Positions 7,922 to 16,167 of a stretch of DNA of 42,372 nt are shown here, piece by piece. The DNA comes from Bacillota bacterium (GTDB taxonomy: Bacteria; Bacillota; Clostridia; Peptostreptococcales; Anaerovoracaceae), in contig JAFRZB010000007.1 of assembly GCA_017442785.1 (NCBI GenBank), positions 1-42,372 on the forward strand. The letters are read 5' to 3'. How positions within the stretch are numbered: the stretch's first letter is position 1; each line of letters opens with the position of its first letter. The notes under the pieces are model-generated. The model made no database searches, had not been told where the DNA came from, and saw only the letters and a program-made list of their open reading frames with translations. Made by a program: the position numbers and the translations under genes.

Positions 7922-7969
7922 TTATCCAACAAACGAACACTTGTTTTTATTGGATAAATGTATTATAAT
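7922..7969 (+). promoter_or_regulatory. Promoter with overlapping TTATCCAA/TTGGATAA dyad
   Basis: -35 TTGTTT (7941-7946) and -10 TATAAT (7964-7969), 17 bp apart, drive the rightward DUF6076-like gene. An 8-bp perfect inverted repeat (7922-7929 and 7950-7957) surrounds the -35 box and would let a dimeric repressor block the promoter. Confidence 0.55.
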
Positions 7970-8070
7970 GAGTCCCGACAGAAATGCAATACTTTCGCCC
8001 AAGGTTTATTGGAGTGATGAAGTTAGGGCAAAATAACGGCAAAATACATTTTCTAAAAGCAGGTGACATC

Positions 8071-9630
8071 ATGAGCAGAAAGAAAAAAGACTATTCGGAA
8101 TTTGAACAGACAGAATATGATAAATACCGCAGTATACGGTCAAACAAGAGGAATTTCCAATTAAACTTCTTCTGTAATAATGTACTTTTTGAAAATAAGG
8201 GAAGATTCACTATAGATGTCGATCCGTTTCATGAATACTTTGCCATGTATGACGAATTGGTTGCCTATGAGAAGGAATGTGCAGAAAGAGAAGACAGGCC
8301 AGCTTGTAATGTGTATTTGTTTGAGGATAGTGTTTTAGGTGAGCATGCGCGCCGTGAACTGAAAGAGTATAACAGCCAGATAATCGAGATATTTAAAGAT
8401 AGGCTTGGCTATTCGGATAGTGAAGAACAGAAAATTACCGGGATGCAGGCAGGGATCTCCCCTGATCAGGAAATGGACGAAGAACCGCTTAATAATGTCT
8501 TTAGCGGAACAAATATAACTCTGAACTTGGGAGAAGGCATTCTCGATTTCGTCTATGCGGATTTTATTACGTCGGTAGCCGATTGCCTTAGTTATTATAC
8601 ATATTGGGAACAACTGAAAGATAGATCTGAAAAGAACGGAGCTCGTGTGGATCAGATATTAGCGGAATTCTATCTTACAGAACCGGAGCCTGAGAATAAT
8701 AAAGTGTATAACCATCTTCAGCTGGAAGTTGAAACATATAATGATTATTGCCGGACATTTGATGAGATAAGAGATATAGCCTATGCATCGTTTTATTCGG
8801 CGATCTTCCCGCCGGTGTTTATTGATATAAAGAGAAATGCCAAGAAACAGATAGAGCTGTACTATTATTATCTGACAGCCCTGCAAAAGGAATATCTTGA
8901 GATATTGGAGTTCTGTTTTGATGAAGACTATTTCCCTCAGGTGCTTGGTGAGTGCAGCCCGGGAGAGCGTTATGCTGCTTACAGATATATTCATGCTCTC
9001 CCGACATCCATACACAGAAATGAAAGATTAAGAATGGATGGAAATATTGATGATTATGAGTCCGGCGGGATGGATTTTTCTCAGTATGCCAAGAAGGTGG
9101 CGGCGAATATAAACAAAGATGTTTCGATCTTTTCTGATTTTGCAAAGCGATATTCCATATCGGAATCAGAAGCAAGAATGATTTTTGTAAGGCCCAGGCA
9201 CATTTATATAGACTACGAGGTTCGCACTGTAGCTGATATGCTTGAGCTTGAGCTTTCAAAAATGATCGAAGAAAACATTCATTTCAGAAAATGCAAGCGC
9301 TGTGGGAAGTATTTTATTGTAAAGGGCAACTATAACACCAATTACTGCAGTCGTATAACAGATGGCGAGTCACGCACCTGTCAGGAACTCGCGGCAATGG
9401 AGACATACAAAAAGAAGGTCGCTGATGTTCCGGCAATGACGCTGTATCAGAGATATTATAAGCGTTATAAGGCACGTGAAAGAGTTAATCAGATAAAGAA
9501 GGACGATTTCAACAAGTGGAAATACAAGGCTATGGATAAGCGTGAGGCCTGCATAAACGGCAGGATCACGCCTGAAGAGTTTGAAGAATGGCTTGAAGGG
9601 TGTTTCCCGAACAGGGTGAAGAAGCAATAG
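8071..9630 (+). CDS. DUF6076-like protein with C-terminal zinc-binding motif
   Basis: This 519-residue cytoplasmic protein is rich in acidic and aromatic residues. Near residue 407 it has CKRCGKYFIVKG, followed by NYCSR and RTCQEL: four cysteines in a zinc-ribbon-like arrangement, then a basic helix-rich tail (YQRYYKRYKARERVNQIKKDD). The layout resembles the DUF6076 family found with Firmicutes mobile elements; function unknown. AGGTGA precedes ATG 8071; the open frame to 7984 adds 29 residues but has no ribosome site. The tail could bind nucleic acid. It is transcribed away from the mobilization operon from its own promoter and is followed by the integrase. Confidence 0.7.
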   Translation: MSRKKKDYSEFEQTEYDKYRSIRSNKRNFQLNFFCNNVLFENKGRFTIDVDPFHEYFAMYDELVAYEKECAEREDRPACNVYLFEDSVLGEHARRELKEYNSQIIEIFKDRLGYSDSEEQKITGMQAGISPDQEMDEEPLNNVFSGTNITLNLGEGILDFVYADFITSVADCLSYYTYWEQLKDRSEKNGARVDQILAEFYLTEPEPENNKVYNHLQLEVETYNDYCRTFDEIRDIAYASFYSAIFPPVFIDIKRNAKKQIELYYYYLTALQKEYLEILEFCFDEDYFPQVLGECSPGERYAAYRYIHALPTSIHRNERLRMDGNIDDYESGGMDFSQYAKKVAANINKDVSIFSDFAKRYSISESEARMIFVRPRHIYIDYEVRTVADMLELELSKMIEENIHFRKCKRCGKYFIVKGNYNTNYCSRITDGESRTCQELAAMETYKKKVADVPAMTLYQRYYKRYKARERVNQIKKDDFNKWKYKAMDKREACINGRITPEEFEEWLEGCFPNRVKKQ

Positions 9631-9767
9631 GCATTAACAGATTGAACAGATTGTTTTACTGTTTATTTATATAATGAAAGAGAAAAACTGTCTTGTTTTT
9701 TGAGCAGTCTGGATGGCATAGCAATACTGAAGGAAAAAACATATAGTAATTCAGAGGAGTGTGAAAA

Positions 9768-10946
9768 ATGGCAACCCAATATGTGGAAAGAAAGAACGGA
9801 AAAGGAGCTTATCAAATAAATGTTTACCATGAGGGAAAACGATATACATCTACTTGGAGCATTCCTGAAGGATGGAGCAAGGGTGCTATTCAAAGGGGCC
9901 TGAAAAAGGCGGAATCTGTATTTACCGCAGCTGTCAGGGCAGGAGAAGCTGTAACACTTAAAGAACAAAAGGAGAAAGCGAAGCAGGAAGCTGCCGAAAA
10001 GGCACAGATTCTTACGCTTCGAAAATATGCAGATGAAGTGTTCATGCCCGCCAAGACGGTCACTATATCAGAACATACCAGAGAGAGCTATCAGAGTAAT
10101 TTCAGGATACATATTCTGCCTGCCCTTGGCGATATGAAGATCACAGAGATCAAAGCTGTGCATATAAACACTTTTTTATTAAACATGCAAAAGAACGGGA
10201 GCAAGCTTGGCTCTGTTATCAAGGCGTATAATATCCTTAACGGGCTGTTCAAGATGGCTTTTCTTGAAGAGACAATAGAAATTAATCCCATGGACAAGGT
10301 CACCAGGCCCAAGGCAACAAAAGCGGAACGGGTAAACAAAGGCATTGAGGCTTACACAAAAGATGAAATAAGGCGTCTGCGTTCATGTGCAGACAATGAA
10401 CCACTAAAATGGAGGACGCTGGCTTATTTGCTTACAGATACAGGATGCCGCATAGGTGAAGCCTTGGGGATCATGTGGAAGCATGTTGACTTTGATAACT
10501 GCAGAGTGCGTTTTGAGAACAATCTTTGCTATACAGCCGCTAAAGGAACATACAATGATACAATAAAAAACGGAAATATCAGAACTAATGAAGTTTCTCG
10601 TACAACAATGGATCTTCTGCGCCAGATAAAGGAGGAACAGACTCGCTTCAATGTATCAACCAAATATGTTTTTACACAGGATCCTAACGGCGAGCCCATG
10701 CATCACGACTCTCCAAGAGACTATTTCGGGAAGTTTGGAAAAAAGTACGGTTTTGAAAACTGTCATCCACATAAGCTTCGCCACAGCTTTATAAGCATCG
10801 CGGTTACCAGTGGTGCGGACATAGCTTCAATAGCTGCTATAGTAGGTGACAAAATCGAAACGATACTCAAGTACTATACACATGCCAACGACGTTTCTAA
10901 AGCAGCTGCGACAAGGATATATATGGATGCAATCAGCGGGGATTAA
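9768..10946 (+). CDS. int: Tyrosine recombinase / integrase
   Basis: This is a 392-residue integrase of phage/ICE type. Residues 1-60 form an AP2-like arm-binding domain, about 80-175 the SAM-like core-binding domain, and about 195-385 the catalytic domain. Catalytic residues visible are Arg228 (DTGCRIGEALG), His335 and Arg338 (HKLRHSF) and the nucleophile Tyr370 (LKYYTHA), so the enzyme looks intact. A GGAG ribosome site precedes the ATG. It catalyses recombination between the element's circular att site and the tRNA-Thr 3' end. It lies about 1.6 kb from the right end, separated from it by one cargo gene. Confidence 0.95.
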   Translation: MATQYVERKNGKGAYQINVYHEGKRYTSTWSIPEGWSKGAIQRGLKKAESVFTAAVRAGEAVTLKEQKEKAKQEAAEKAQILTLRKYADEVFMPAKTVTISEHTRESYQSNFRIHILPALGDMKITEIKAVHINTFLLNMQKNGSKLGSVIKAYNILNGLFKMAFLEETIEINPMDKVTRPKATKAERVNKGIEAYTKDEIRRLRSCADNEPLKWRTLAYLLTDTGCRIGEALGIMWKHVDFDNCRVRFENNLCYTAAKGTYNDTIKNGNIRTNEVSRTTMDLLRQIKEEQTRFNVSTKYVFTQDPNGEPMHHDSPRDYFGKFGKKYGFENCHPHKLRHSFISIAVTSGADIASIAAIVGDKIETILKYYTHANDVSKAAATRIYMDAISGD

Positions 10947-10961
10947 TGCTTTGAGGAATTT

Positions 10962-11023
10962 TAAAGTCTACAAAATAGTAGACTTTAAAAGTAGACTTTA
11001 AAGGCGCTTTATGGTAGACTTTA
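10962..11023. promoter_or_regulatory. GTAGACTTTA operator-like repeat array
   Basis: Four copies of GTAGACTTTA lie between int and the AlbA_2-type gene: one inverted (10962-10971) and three direct (10978-10987, 10991-11000, 11014-11023). The first two form a perfect 10-bp inverted repeat with a 6-bp spacer. The array ends 8 bp before the AGGAGG ribosome site, so a bound protein would block transcription or translation of the next gene. Confidence 0.6.
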
Positions 11024-11045
11024 TTTCAGCAGGAGGAATGGACCA

Positions 11046-12356
11046 ATGAATCTTGGACTGGAAAACGAACGACAAGAGTTTAAATCAGGGCTGGGGCAGT
11101 TAGATAAGGGACTAAAGTCACTTTCTGCCATGCTGAACAGAAATTCTGAAGGGACCGTTTACTTTGGCGTCGATGATGACGGGACGGTAAAGGGTCTTGA
11201 TATTGGAAAAAAGACACTGATAGATATAAAGCAGAGGGCAGCGGAACTTATAGAACCTCGGATAGTTCTGGAGTTGGAAACTCCAAAGGATGAAAATGGC
11301 AGGTCATATATTCGAGTACATGCTGAAGGGTCGAATATCCCTTATTCGTGTGATGGAAGATACTATATCAGGACTGCTGCTTCTGATGAGCAGATTGGCA
11401 GCGAGCTTCTAAGGAAGATGCTTGTATCAGGAAGCACGGATGTTCTTATGCAGATGACCTCTGATAATCAGTCACTTACGTTTACCGGTATGATCGATTA
11501 TCTACGGGGGAAGGGTATCCATGCATCGGACACCAAGGAATTCTATAGCAGCTTTGGTATGTACAACAAGGACGGCAGATTTAATCTGATGGCCTATCTC
11601 CTGTCCGATCAAAATGAAATGATCATAAAGGTTATGAGGTTCCAGGGTATAGACAAAACCGGCGTTGATGAACGGATGCCTTTTACAGATCAGAGTCTGC
11701 TTCTGACGGTAAAACAGGTTCTGGATTACTTTGAGTTGGTAGATCTTCCGAAAAAGATAGACCTTTCAAGCGGAATACGAACAGAGGTAAGCCTGTTTGA
11801 CTTTCAGTCCTTCCGGGAGGCTTGGATAAACGCCTGTGTTCACAATTCGTGGGTTGAGAAGATCCCGCCTGCAGTCTACATCTATGACGACCGCATTGAG
11901 ATCGTGTCTTACGGTGGTCTTCCCTACGGGCTCAGCGAGGAAGGCTTTTACACAGGAACAAGCAAGCCGGTAAACAACCGCCTGTTCAATATTTTTATCA
12001 CTTGTGATTTTGCTGAACAGAGCGGCCACGGAATACCACAGATCGTTAAGACGTATGGTCGAGAAGCGTTTTCCTTCAGTGATGGCATGCTGGTAGTTAC
12101 GATCCCATTTGCATATGAACCGGATCATGTCAGGGCAAGGAAGATGAAGGAAGTTTCTATGGAAATGCTTACTGATAATCAGACGGCTGTGCTGAGATAT
12201 CTTTCCGATCATCCTAACGCATCACTTCAGGAAACTGCTGATGCCTGCAGCCTGAGTTTAAGCGGGGTGAAGAAGATCGCGGGAAAGCTTCAGGAAATGG
12301 ACCTGTTGATTAGAATGGGATCCAAGAAAAAAGCCACATGGAAAGTGCGGGGATAG
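11046..12356 (+). CDS. ATP-binding protein with AlbA_2 (Schlafen-like) domain
   Basis: This 436-residue protein begins with an AlbA_2/Schlafen-type domain (NERQEFKSGLG; VYFGVDDDGTVKGLDIG; about 1-130). A region like the C-terminal HATPase_c_4 domain of this family follows (FREAWINACVHNSW, IEIVSYGGLPYGL, EQSGHGIPQIV; about 255-360). A winged-helix segment ends the protein (QTAVLRYLSDHPNASLQETAD; about 375-430). Such proteins are annotated as putative transcriptional regulators or ATP-binding proteins; their mechanism is poorly known. AGGAGG lies 9 nt before ATG 11046. The repeat array just upstream suggests autoregulation through the C-terminal HTH. It may be an element regulator or a defence-type cargo gene. 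Confidence 0.8.
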   Translation: MNLGLENERQEFKSGLGQLDKGLKSLSAMLNRNSEGTVYFGVDDDGTVKGLDIGKKTLIDIKQRAAELIEPRIVLELETPKDENGRSYIRVHAEGSNIPYSCDGRYYIRTAASDEQIGSELLRKMLVSGSTDVLMQMTSDNQSLTFTGMIDYLRGKGIHASDTKEFYSSFGMYNKDGRFNLMAYLLSDQNEMIIKVMRFQGIDKTGVDERMPFTDQSLLLTVKQVLDYFELVDLPKKIDLSSGIRTEVSLFDFQSFREAWINACVHNSWVEKIPPAVYIYDDRIEIVSYGGLPYGLSEEGFYTGTSKPVNNRLFNIFITCDFAEQSGHGIPQIVKTYGREAFSFSDGMLVVTIPFAYEPDHVRARKMKEVSMEMLTDNQTAVLRYLSDHPNASLQETADACSLSLSGVKKIAGKLQEMDLLIRMGSKKKATWKVRG

Positions 12357-12369
12357 AAAAGGATCCCTT

Positions 12370-12393
12370 AAAAAATGACGAAAAAAATGACGA
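12370..12393 (+). repeat. Candidate integrase arm-type sites, right
   Basis: This is an exact copy of the 24 bp at 1343-1366, two A-tract-TGACG units in tandem. It lies 143 bp inside the right att repeat. See the left copy for the inferred role. Confidence 0.55.
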
Positions 12394-12536
12394 CGCACCC
12401 CTAAAACATTCGGAAAACAGTGTTGAAAGCAAGCAGCAAATTACAACAACGTAAATCCCAAAAGCGTTGAAATTTCAGCCACAAAAGGCAACAGCATGCA
12501 ACAACTAAACACACACCGCAAAGGCATTTGCCTTTT

Positions 12537-12611
12537 TTGGTAAGGATGAGGTCACCAGTTCGACTCTGGTCAGTAGCTCCACAAGAAACCCCTTGGAATT
12601 CCAAGGGGTTT
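12537..12611 (+). repeat. Middle att copy (right end of element 1, left end of segment 2)
   Basis: Identical over 75 bp to 1219-1293, including the terminator palindrome (12586-12611). It continues with TTTTGAGTTTCT-like sequence that is also found after the third copy. The 5' half of the tRNA is absent, so it is an att remnant and not a tRNA gene. Confidence 0.9.
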
Positions 12612-12660
12612 TGAGTTTCTAAAGGCTTGCAGTTTCTTGCGATTTAGTGCTCGATCTGCA

Positions 12661-12684
12661 AAAAGTCTATCAAAAAGTCTATGA
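12661..12684 (+). repeat. Tandem 12-bp AAAAAGTCTATS repeat
   Basis: Two tandem units, AAAAAGTCTATC and AAAAAGTCTATG, begin about 50 bp inside the middle att copy. That mirrors the position of the candidate arm sites of element 1 but with a different sequence, as expected if a different integrase once served this segment. Confidence 0.45.
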
Positions 12685-12823
12685 CGCGTTTTTGGAGATC
12701 CACAAAGAAGATGAGGTCAGATCAGAAAAAGCACCGCAAAAAGTACCCAGGGCTAAACATCATATGTCTATAATCATAGGTGAGGATTGCTATCTTTCAT
12801 CATTATGTATTTGAAGACATATA

Positions 12824-12853
12824 TTGACGTTGTTCGAAATTTTCATTTATAAT
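12824..12853 (+). promoter_or_regulatory. Promoter of the lipoprotein gene
   Basis: -35 TTGACG (12824-12829) and -10 TATAAT (12848-12853) are 18 bp apart and lie 53 bp upstream of the chosen start codon. Confidence 0.6.
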
Positions 12854-12906
12854 CAAATTATAGGTGTAGTAGTTTAGTATTGTATCAATTTGAGACTATC
12901 ATACAT

Positions 12907-14508
12907 ATGCGGCGTTGTTTAGTTTTATTCTTGGCGTTGCTCATGACACTTAGTGCCTGTACACAGCGCTCAATAGACCACGTCTCCTTTTCTAAAGGTG
13001 AGCCACACAGTTCTTTGGATTTCCGCCAGTATTTTGAAACCATGTCTACAAAATACGGTCCTTGTACAGTGAACATTCAATCAGATATTTTTGATTCAAA
13101 ATCGGCTCAGCATTTGTTTTCAAGTATCACAGAAGATCTGCATAGTATATCTAAAACAACCGGGATTACTGTTGATGACTTTTCACCATTCACCATCTAT
13201 ATCGTAGAATCTGCTCCTATCGGAGTTGAACGTTACGACAATCTTTTATACTGCACTGCCGAGGATGTTGAGAACAGGAACTATCTAGCAGACCTTGCAT
13301 GCGTTGCTCTCAATATCAAGGAGTACTGGAAGGCATTTGGCTTGGAAAGCTGCATACTGGGAAGAAAAGCTGATGATACTCTGCTGAAGTCGATATTTGA
13401 GAAGACTAATGATCTTGATATTCTGAGCTTGTTCATCTCATATTTTACTAAACCTTTCGCAAACAATGATGAGATCCAATTAGCTCAGCAGACGGCTACA
13501 GCAGTTACTCGCTATATATTGGAGAAATATGGCGGAAAGGCTCTCCTGGAAGAAGATTGCATTATATACAAACAGGAATGGCTAAAGTCTATAGGGGTAG
13601 ACAGACCGTATTCTGATCCTCTGCACGATGATCTGAGATCATATACGTTCAGACGATCTGCACAGTATCCACTTATTGCAGTAAACGATCATGATCACAG
13701 ATTTTATATCCTGCAGCTTTCGGATATGAAGACTGCAAAGGCTGTACGTCGATTTCTCTATGATGCTGCTGTTGGACCTCAGAAAGTCCTACAGTTTATC
13801 ACCGAGCAGGCGCCGGAACATTATGAGAGAATAAAAGAAAGGTACGAGGGCAAGCTCGATATCTACTGCTCAACTACAAGCGGTGGAAGTGCAAATCCCG
13901 GCCTGCGAAGGATCCAACTTCAACAAAGTTACGGCTATCTTCATGAACTAGGCCATATCTTAGTCCCAACACTTCAGAGCGGAAAAGGCCTTGACCCAGT
14001 ATGGCAGTATGAAGGCCTGTGTGAGTATCTTTCGTATATGATCTATCCGGCAAATTCTCTACTGCATTCGTACTATGAAGATGCGCTTGTATTATATAGC
14101 AAGACCGGAAGTGACCCTGGAGAAGGCAAGAGCAATAATCCCGCAAATCGCGCTTTCTGGGCCCGTGTGACCGAGATATACCTGAAAAATGCGCCATTGC
14201 CGAATGATGCAGAGTCAATTGATTTGCCGCTGTTTATCTCTTCCATGGCAGAAGCGCGTGTGCGTTATCCGGAAGAACTTAAAGAGTCAATATGGGTGAT
14301 ACCCATAAATAGTCTACACCCACTTATTGACGGAAATGACCTAACATATGCACAGGCCTTCTGCTTTTCCAGGTATTTAATCGAACAGTACTCCTTCAGT
14401 AAGTATCTAGACTATTGTTCCAATCTATATACTTTTGAAGAGGCGTTCTCTAAGCCCTATTCAGAGTTGATGACAGAATACGAAAATAAGATATATTCTA
14501 CTAATTAG
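12907..14508 (+). CDS. Lipoprotein with HExxH metallopeptidase motif (peptidase MA-like)
   Basis: This 533-residue protein starts with a lipoprotein signal (MRRCLVLFLALLMTLSAC; lipobox LSAC, lipidated Cys18) and is exported and anchored to the membrane. The motif HELGH (346-350) followed by WQYEGLCEYLSY (Glu369 as probable third zinc ligand) is the pattern of gluzincin peptidases of the MA type. I chose ATG 12907 because it gives a normal lipoprotein signal; the frame extends 9 residues upstream. No good ribosome site is visible. Substrate is unknown; cell-surface or cell-wall proteins are plausible. It is the only gene in the second att-bounded segment and is AT-rich relative to the chromosome. 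Confidence 0.85.
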   Translation: MRRCLVLFLALLMTLSACTQRSIDHVSFSKGEPHSSLDFRQYFETMSTKYGPCTVNIQSDIFDSKSAQHLFSSITEDLHSISKTTGITVDDFSPFTIYIVESAPIGVERYDNLLYCTAEDVENRNYLADLACVALNIKEYWKAFGLESCILGRKADDTLLKSIFEKTNDLDILSLFISYFTKPFANNDEIQLAQQTATAVTRYILEKYGGKALLEEDCIIYKQEWLKSIGVDRPYSDPLHDDLRSYTFRRSAQYPLIAVNDHDHRFYILQLSDMKTAKAVRRFLYDAAVGPQKVLQFITEQAPEHYERIKERYEGKLDIYCSTTSGGSANPGLRRIQLQQSYGYLHELGHILVPTLQSGKGLDPVWQYEGLCEYLSYMIYPANSLLHSYYEDALVLYSKTGSDPGEGKSNNPANRAFWARVTEIYLKNAPLPNDAESIDLPLFISSMAEARVRYPEELKESIWVIPINSLHPLIDGNDLTYAQAFCFSRYLIEQYSFSKYLDYCSNLYTFEEAFSKPYSELMTEYENKIYSTN

Positions 14509-14623
14509 CTTCCTTTGTACTGTTTTTTAGATTAGTTTATTGAAATATCAACAAGAGATTAAATTATAATTGGAATAGTATGAGACCGATTAGGATTGAT
14601 AAGAATCGATTTATTGTGCTTGA

Positions 14624-14665
14624 TAAGGATGAGGTCACCAGTTCGACTCTGGTCAGTAGCTCCAC
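14624..14665 (+). repeat. Third copy of the tRNA-Thr 3' half (attR to chromosome)
   Basis: A 42-bp exact match to 1223-1264 is followed by GTAAAG in place of AAGAAA and then the same terminator palindrome (14672-14691). This is probably the original chromosomal 3' end of the tRNA, displaced 13.4 kb by the insertions. Confidence 0.9.
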
Positions 14666-14671
14666 GTAAAG

Positions 14672-14691
14672 CCCCTTGGAATTCCAAGGGG
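14672..14691 (+). terminator. Displaced tRNA terminator palindrome
   Basis: GCCCCTTGGAATTCCAAGGG forms a perfect hairpin and is followed by a TTTT tract. It could terminate transcription from the lipoprotein gene. Confidence 0.55.
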
Positions 14692-14806
14692 TTTTGAGTT
14701 TCTATAACCGCAGTTTTTTTATCCGCATATTCCTGCAGCAAATCGGGTATGGTATTTTTCCGGAAAATGAGTGATAATAGAAAAAAACGAAGGTTAAGGA
14801 GCAAAA

Positions 14807-15646
14807 ATGAAAGTCACTTTTTTCGGAACTACTACACTGCTGTTCGATGACGGTAAGGACCAGATCTTCTTTGATGCGCACATGACCCGTCCTTCCCTTT
14901 TTAAGTATATCTGCGGCAGCGCGCCTACGGACACTGCCGTGGTGGATGAAAAGCTCAAAACGCATAAGGTCGACAGGCTCAGGGCCATCTTCGTATCGCA
15001 TTCGCACCACGACCACGTAATGGACGCGCCTTACATAGCAAAGAAGACCGGCGCGGTGATCTACGGAAGCAGCTCGGCGCTGAATGTTGCAAGAGGCGGA
15101 GACGTCCCGGAGGAAAAGCTCGTATGCTTCGGGGATAATGAGACCTACAGAGTCGGAGGATACAGCGTAAAGGTGATCCCCTCCATCCATTCCAAGCCCA
15201 CCATTCTGAACAACGACCTCGGACAGACGATAGACGAGCCCCTAAGGCAGCCCGCTAAGCTGCGCAGCTACAAGGAAGGCGGATCTTTCGATTTTTATGT
15301 TGAGGCTGAGGGCAAAAAGGTGATGATTCGCCCGAGCTTCAACTACATAAAAGGCCAGATGGACGGGTACCGGGCGGATGTGCTCTTTCTGGGAGTAGCC
15401 GGCCTGCAGAAAGCAGACGCGGAAACAGAAAGGATCTTCTTTGAAGAGACCGTAGGAAAGCTCAGTCCCAAGCTGGTGATACCGGTCCACTGGGACAATT
15501 TCTTCTCTCCTCTGACAAAGCCCGCCACAGGCATGCCGCGGCTGGTAGAAAAGACCGAGGTGGTATTCTTTAAACTTGCACAGTACTGCGAGGCTCACGG
15601 GATAGACTGCGCAGTGCAGATCCCCGGGACCAGCATTGAGATCTAA
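14807..15646 (+). CDS. MBL-fold metal-dependent hydrolase
   Basis: This 279-residue cytoplasmic protein has the metallo-beta-lactamase motif H65-S-H67-H-D69-H70 (SHSHHDH) and later metal-ligand candidates in IPSIHS and IPVHWD. It is most like the UlaG/YtnP-type hydrolases that act on small lactones or phosphoesters; the substrate cannot be given. AAGGAG precedes the ATG. It is the first chromosomal gene after the integrated elements, and a small membrane protein follows 12 bp downstream, suggesting an operon. Confidence 0.85.
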   Translation: MKVTFFGTTTLLFDDGKDQIFFDAHMTRPSLFKYICGSAPTDTAVVDEKLKTHKVDRLRAIFVSHSHHDHVMDAPYIAKKTGAVIYGSSSALNVARGGDVPEEKLVCFGDNETYRVGGYSVKVIPSIHSKPTILNNDLGQTIDEPLRQPAKLRSYKEGGSFDFYVEAEGKKVMIRPSFNYIKGQMDGYRADVLFLGVAGLQKADAETERIFFEETVGKLSPKLVIPVHWDNFFSPLTKPATGMPRLVEKTEVVFFKLAQYCEAHGIDCAVQIPGTSIEI

Positions 15647-15658
15647 GGAGCACACACC

Positions 15659-15925
15659 ATGGACAGACGAACTTTCTGGAAGAACAAGTACATCAAAGAG
15701 CACAGGTTCTACTTTCTCATAGGGCTCGCGCTGTGCGGGGTGATCATCTACATCATCGGAAAAAAGACCATGATAGAGCTCTCGCCTCTTGGCTGGGCGG
15801 CGGTCTGTCTGGCTGTAATAGTATTCGATCTCCTCAGCTTCATTCGCAGGATGAACGAATACGTAAGGATCAAGCTGATGGAAGAGGAGCGCGAGCAGGA
15901 TCCGGATCCTGTCATTCCTCAGTAA
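15659..15925 (+). CDS. Small membrane protein of unknown function
   Basis: This 88-residue protein has two membrane segments (about 16-35 and 41-61), a basic N terminus and a highly charged tail (RIKLMEEEREQDPDP). AAGGAG precedes the ATG by 8 nt. It is 12 bp downstream of the MBL-fold gene and probably translated from the same mRNA. No family is recognised. Its last 14 bp overlap the convergent 75-residue gene. Confidence 0.7.
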   Translation: MDRRTFWKNKYIKEHRFYFLIGLALCGVIIYIIGKKTMIELSPLGWAAVCLAVIVFDLLSFIRRMNEYVRIKLMEEEREQDPDPVIPQ

Positions 15926-16139
15926 ATATGTACTTTACGTTAAAGCCGCGTTTGTCCTCGAGCTCGACAACAAGATCTCCGCTCTCATTGTTGTAGCTGT
16001 TGAGCTCCCCGTGGGGCTCCATCTTTCGGACGTACGCCGCGGGGTCATCCGTGGATACATTGCGTATCTCGCACTTTACCGGAGACTGCCCGCCGCAGGT
16101 GGGCTGGCGGCGCTCTATTATAAGCTCATAATCCTTCAT
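15912..16139 (-). CDS. Small conserved-looking protein downstream of an FAD oxidoreductase
   Basis: This 75-residue protein has a beta-rich pattern (MKDYELIIERRQPTCGGQSP; GDLVVELEDKRGFNVKYIFTEE) and no membrane segment. It starts 28 bp after the FAD-dependent oxidoreductase stop codon with an AAAGGGA site, so it is likely the second gene of that operon. Function unknown; a small partner or assembly protein of the oxidoreductase is possible. I do not recognise a family. Confidence 0.65.
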   Translation of the reverse strand: MKDYELIIERRQPTCGGQSPVKCEIRNVSTDDPAAYVRKMEPHGELNSYNNESGDLVVELEDKRGFNVKYIFTEE

Positions 16140-16167
16140 TTTCTATTCCCTTTCTCTTCTGTCTGCA

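Larger units (their letters stand above)
12357..12906. other. Non-coding junction between the two elements
   Basis: No gene is supported in these 550 bases. They hold the right-side tandem AAAAAATGACG sites, the middle att copy, a tandem AAAAAGTCTAT repeat and the promoter of the lipoprotein gene. Open frames antisense to the att copy are by-products of tRNA sequence. Confidence 0.65.
12537..14665 (+). mobile_element. Second att-bounded segment without integrase
   Basis: Lying between the middle and third copies of the tRNA-Thr 3' half, this 2.1-kb AT-rich segment carries one gene (a lipoprotein) and a tandem AAAAAGTCTAT repeat near its left end. It has no recombinase or mobility gene. It is either a decayed element or a cargo segment mobilised in trans by an integrase that recognises the same tRNA. 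Confidence 0.65.
14509..14806. other. Non-coding right junction with the chromosome
   Basis: These 298 bases hold the third att copy and its hairpin, and then the leader of the MBL-fold gene. I see no further gene. The minus-strand open frame across the att copy is an antisense-tRNA by-product. Confidence 0.6.

Noticed and set aside
12537-12611. Second tRNA-Thr gene
   Set aside because: Only the 3' half is present; there is no D arm or 5' acceptor strand, so it is an att remnant.
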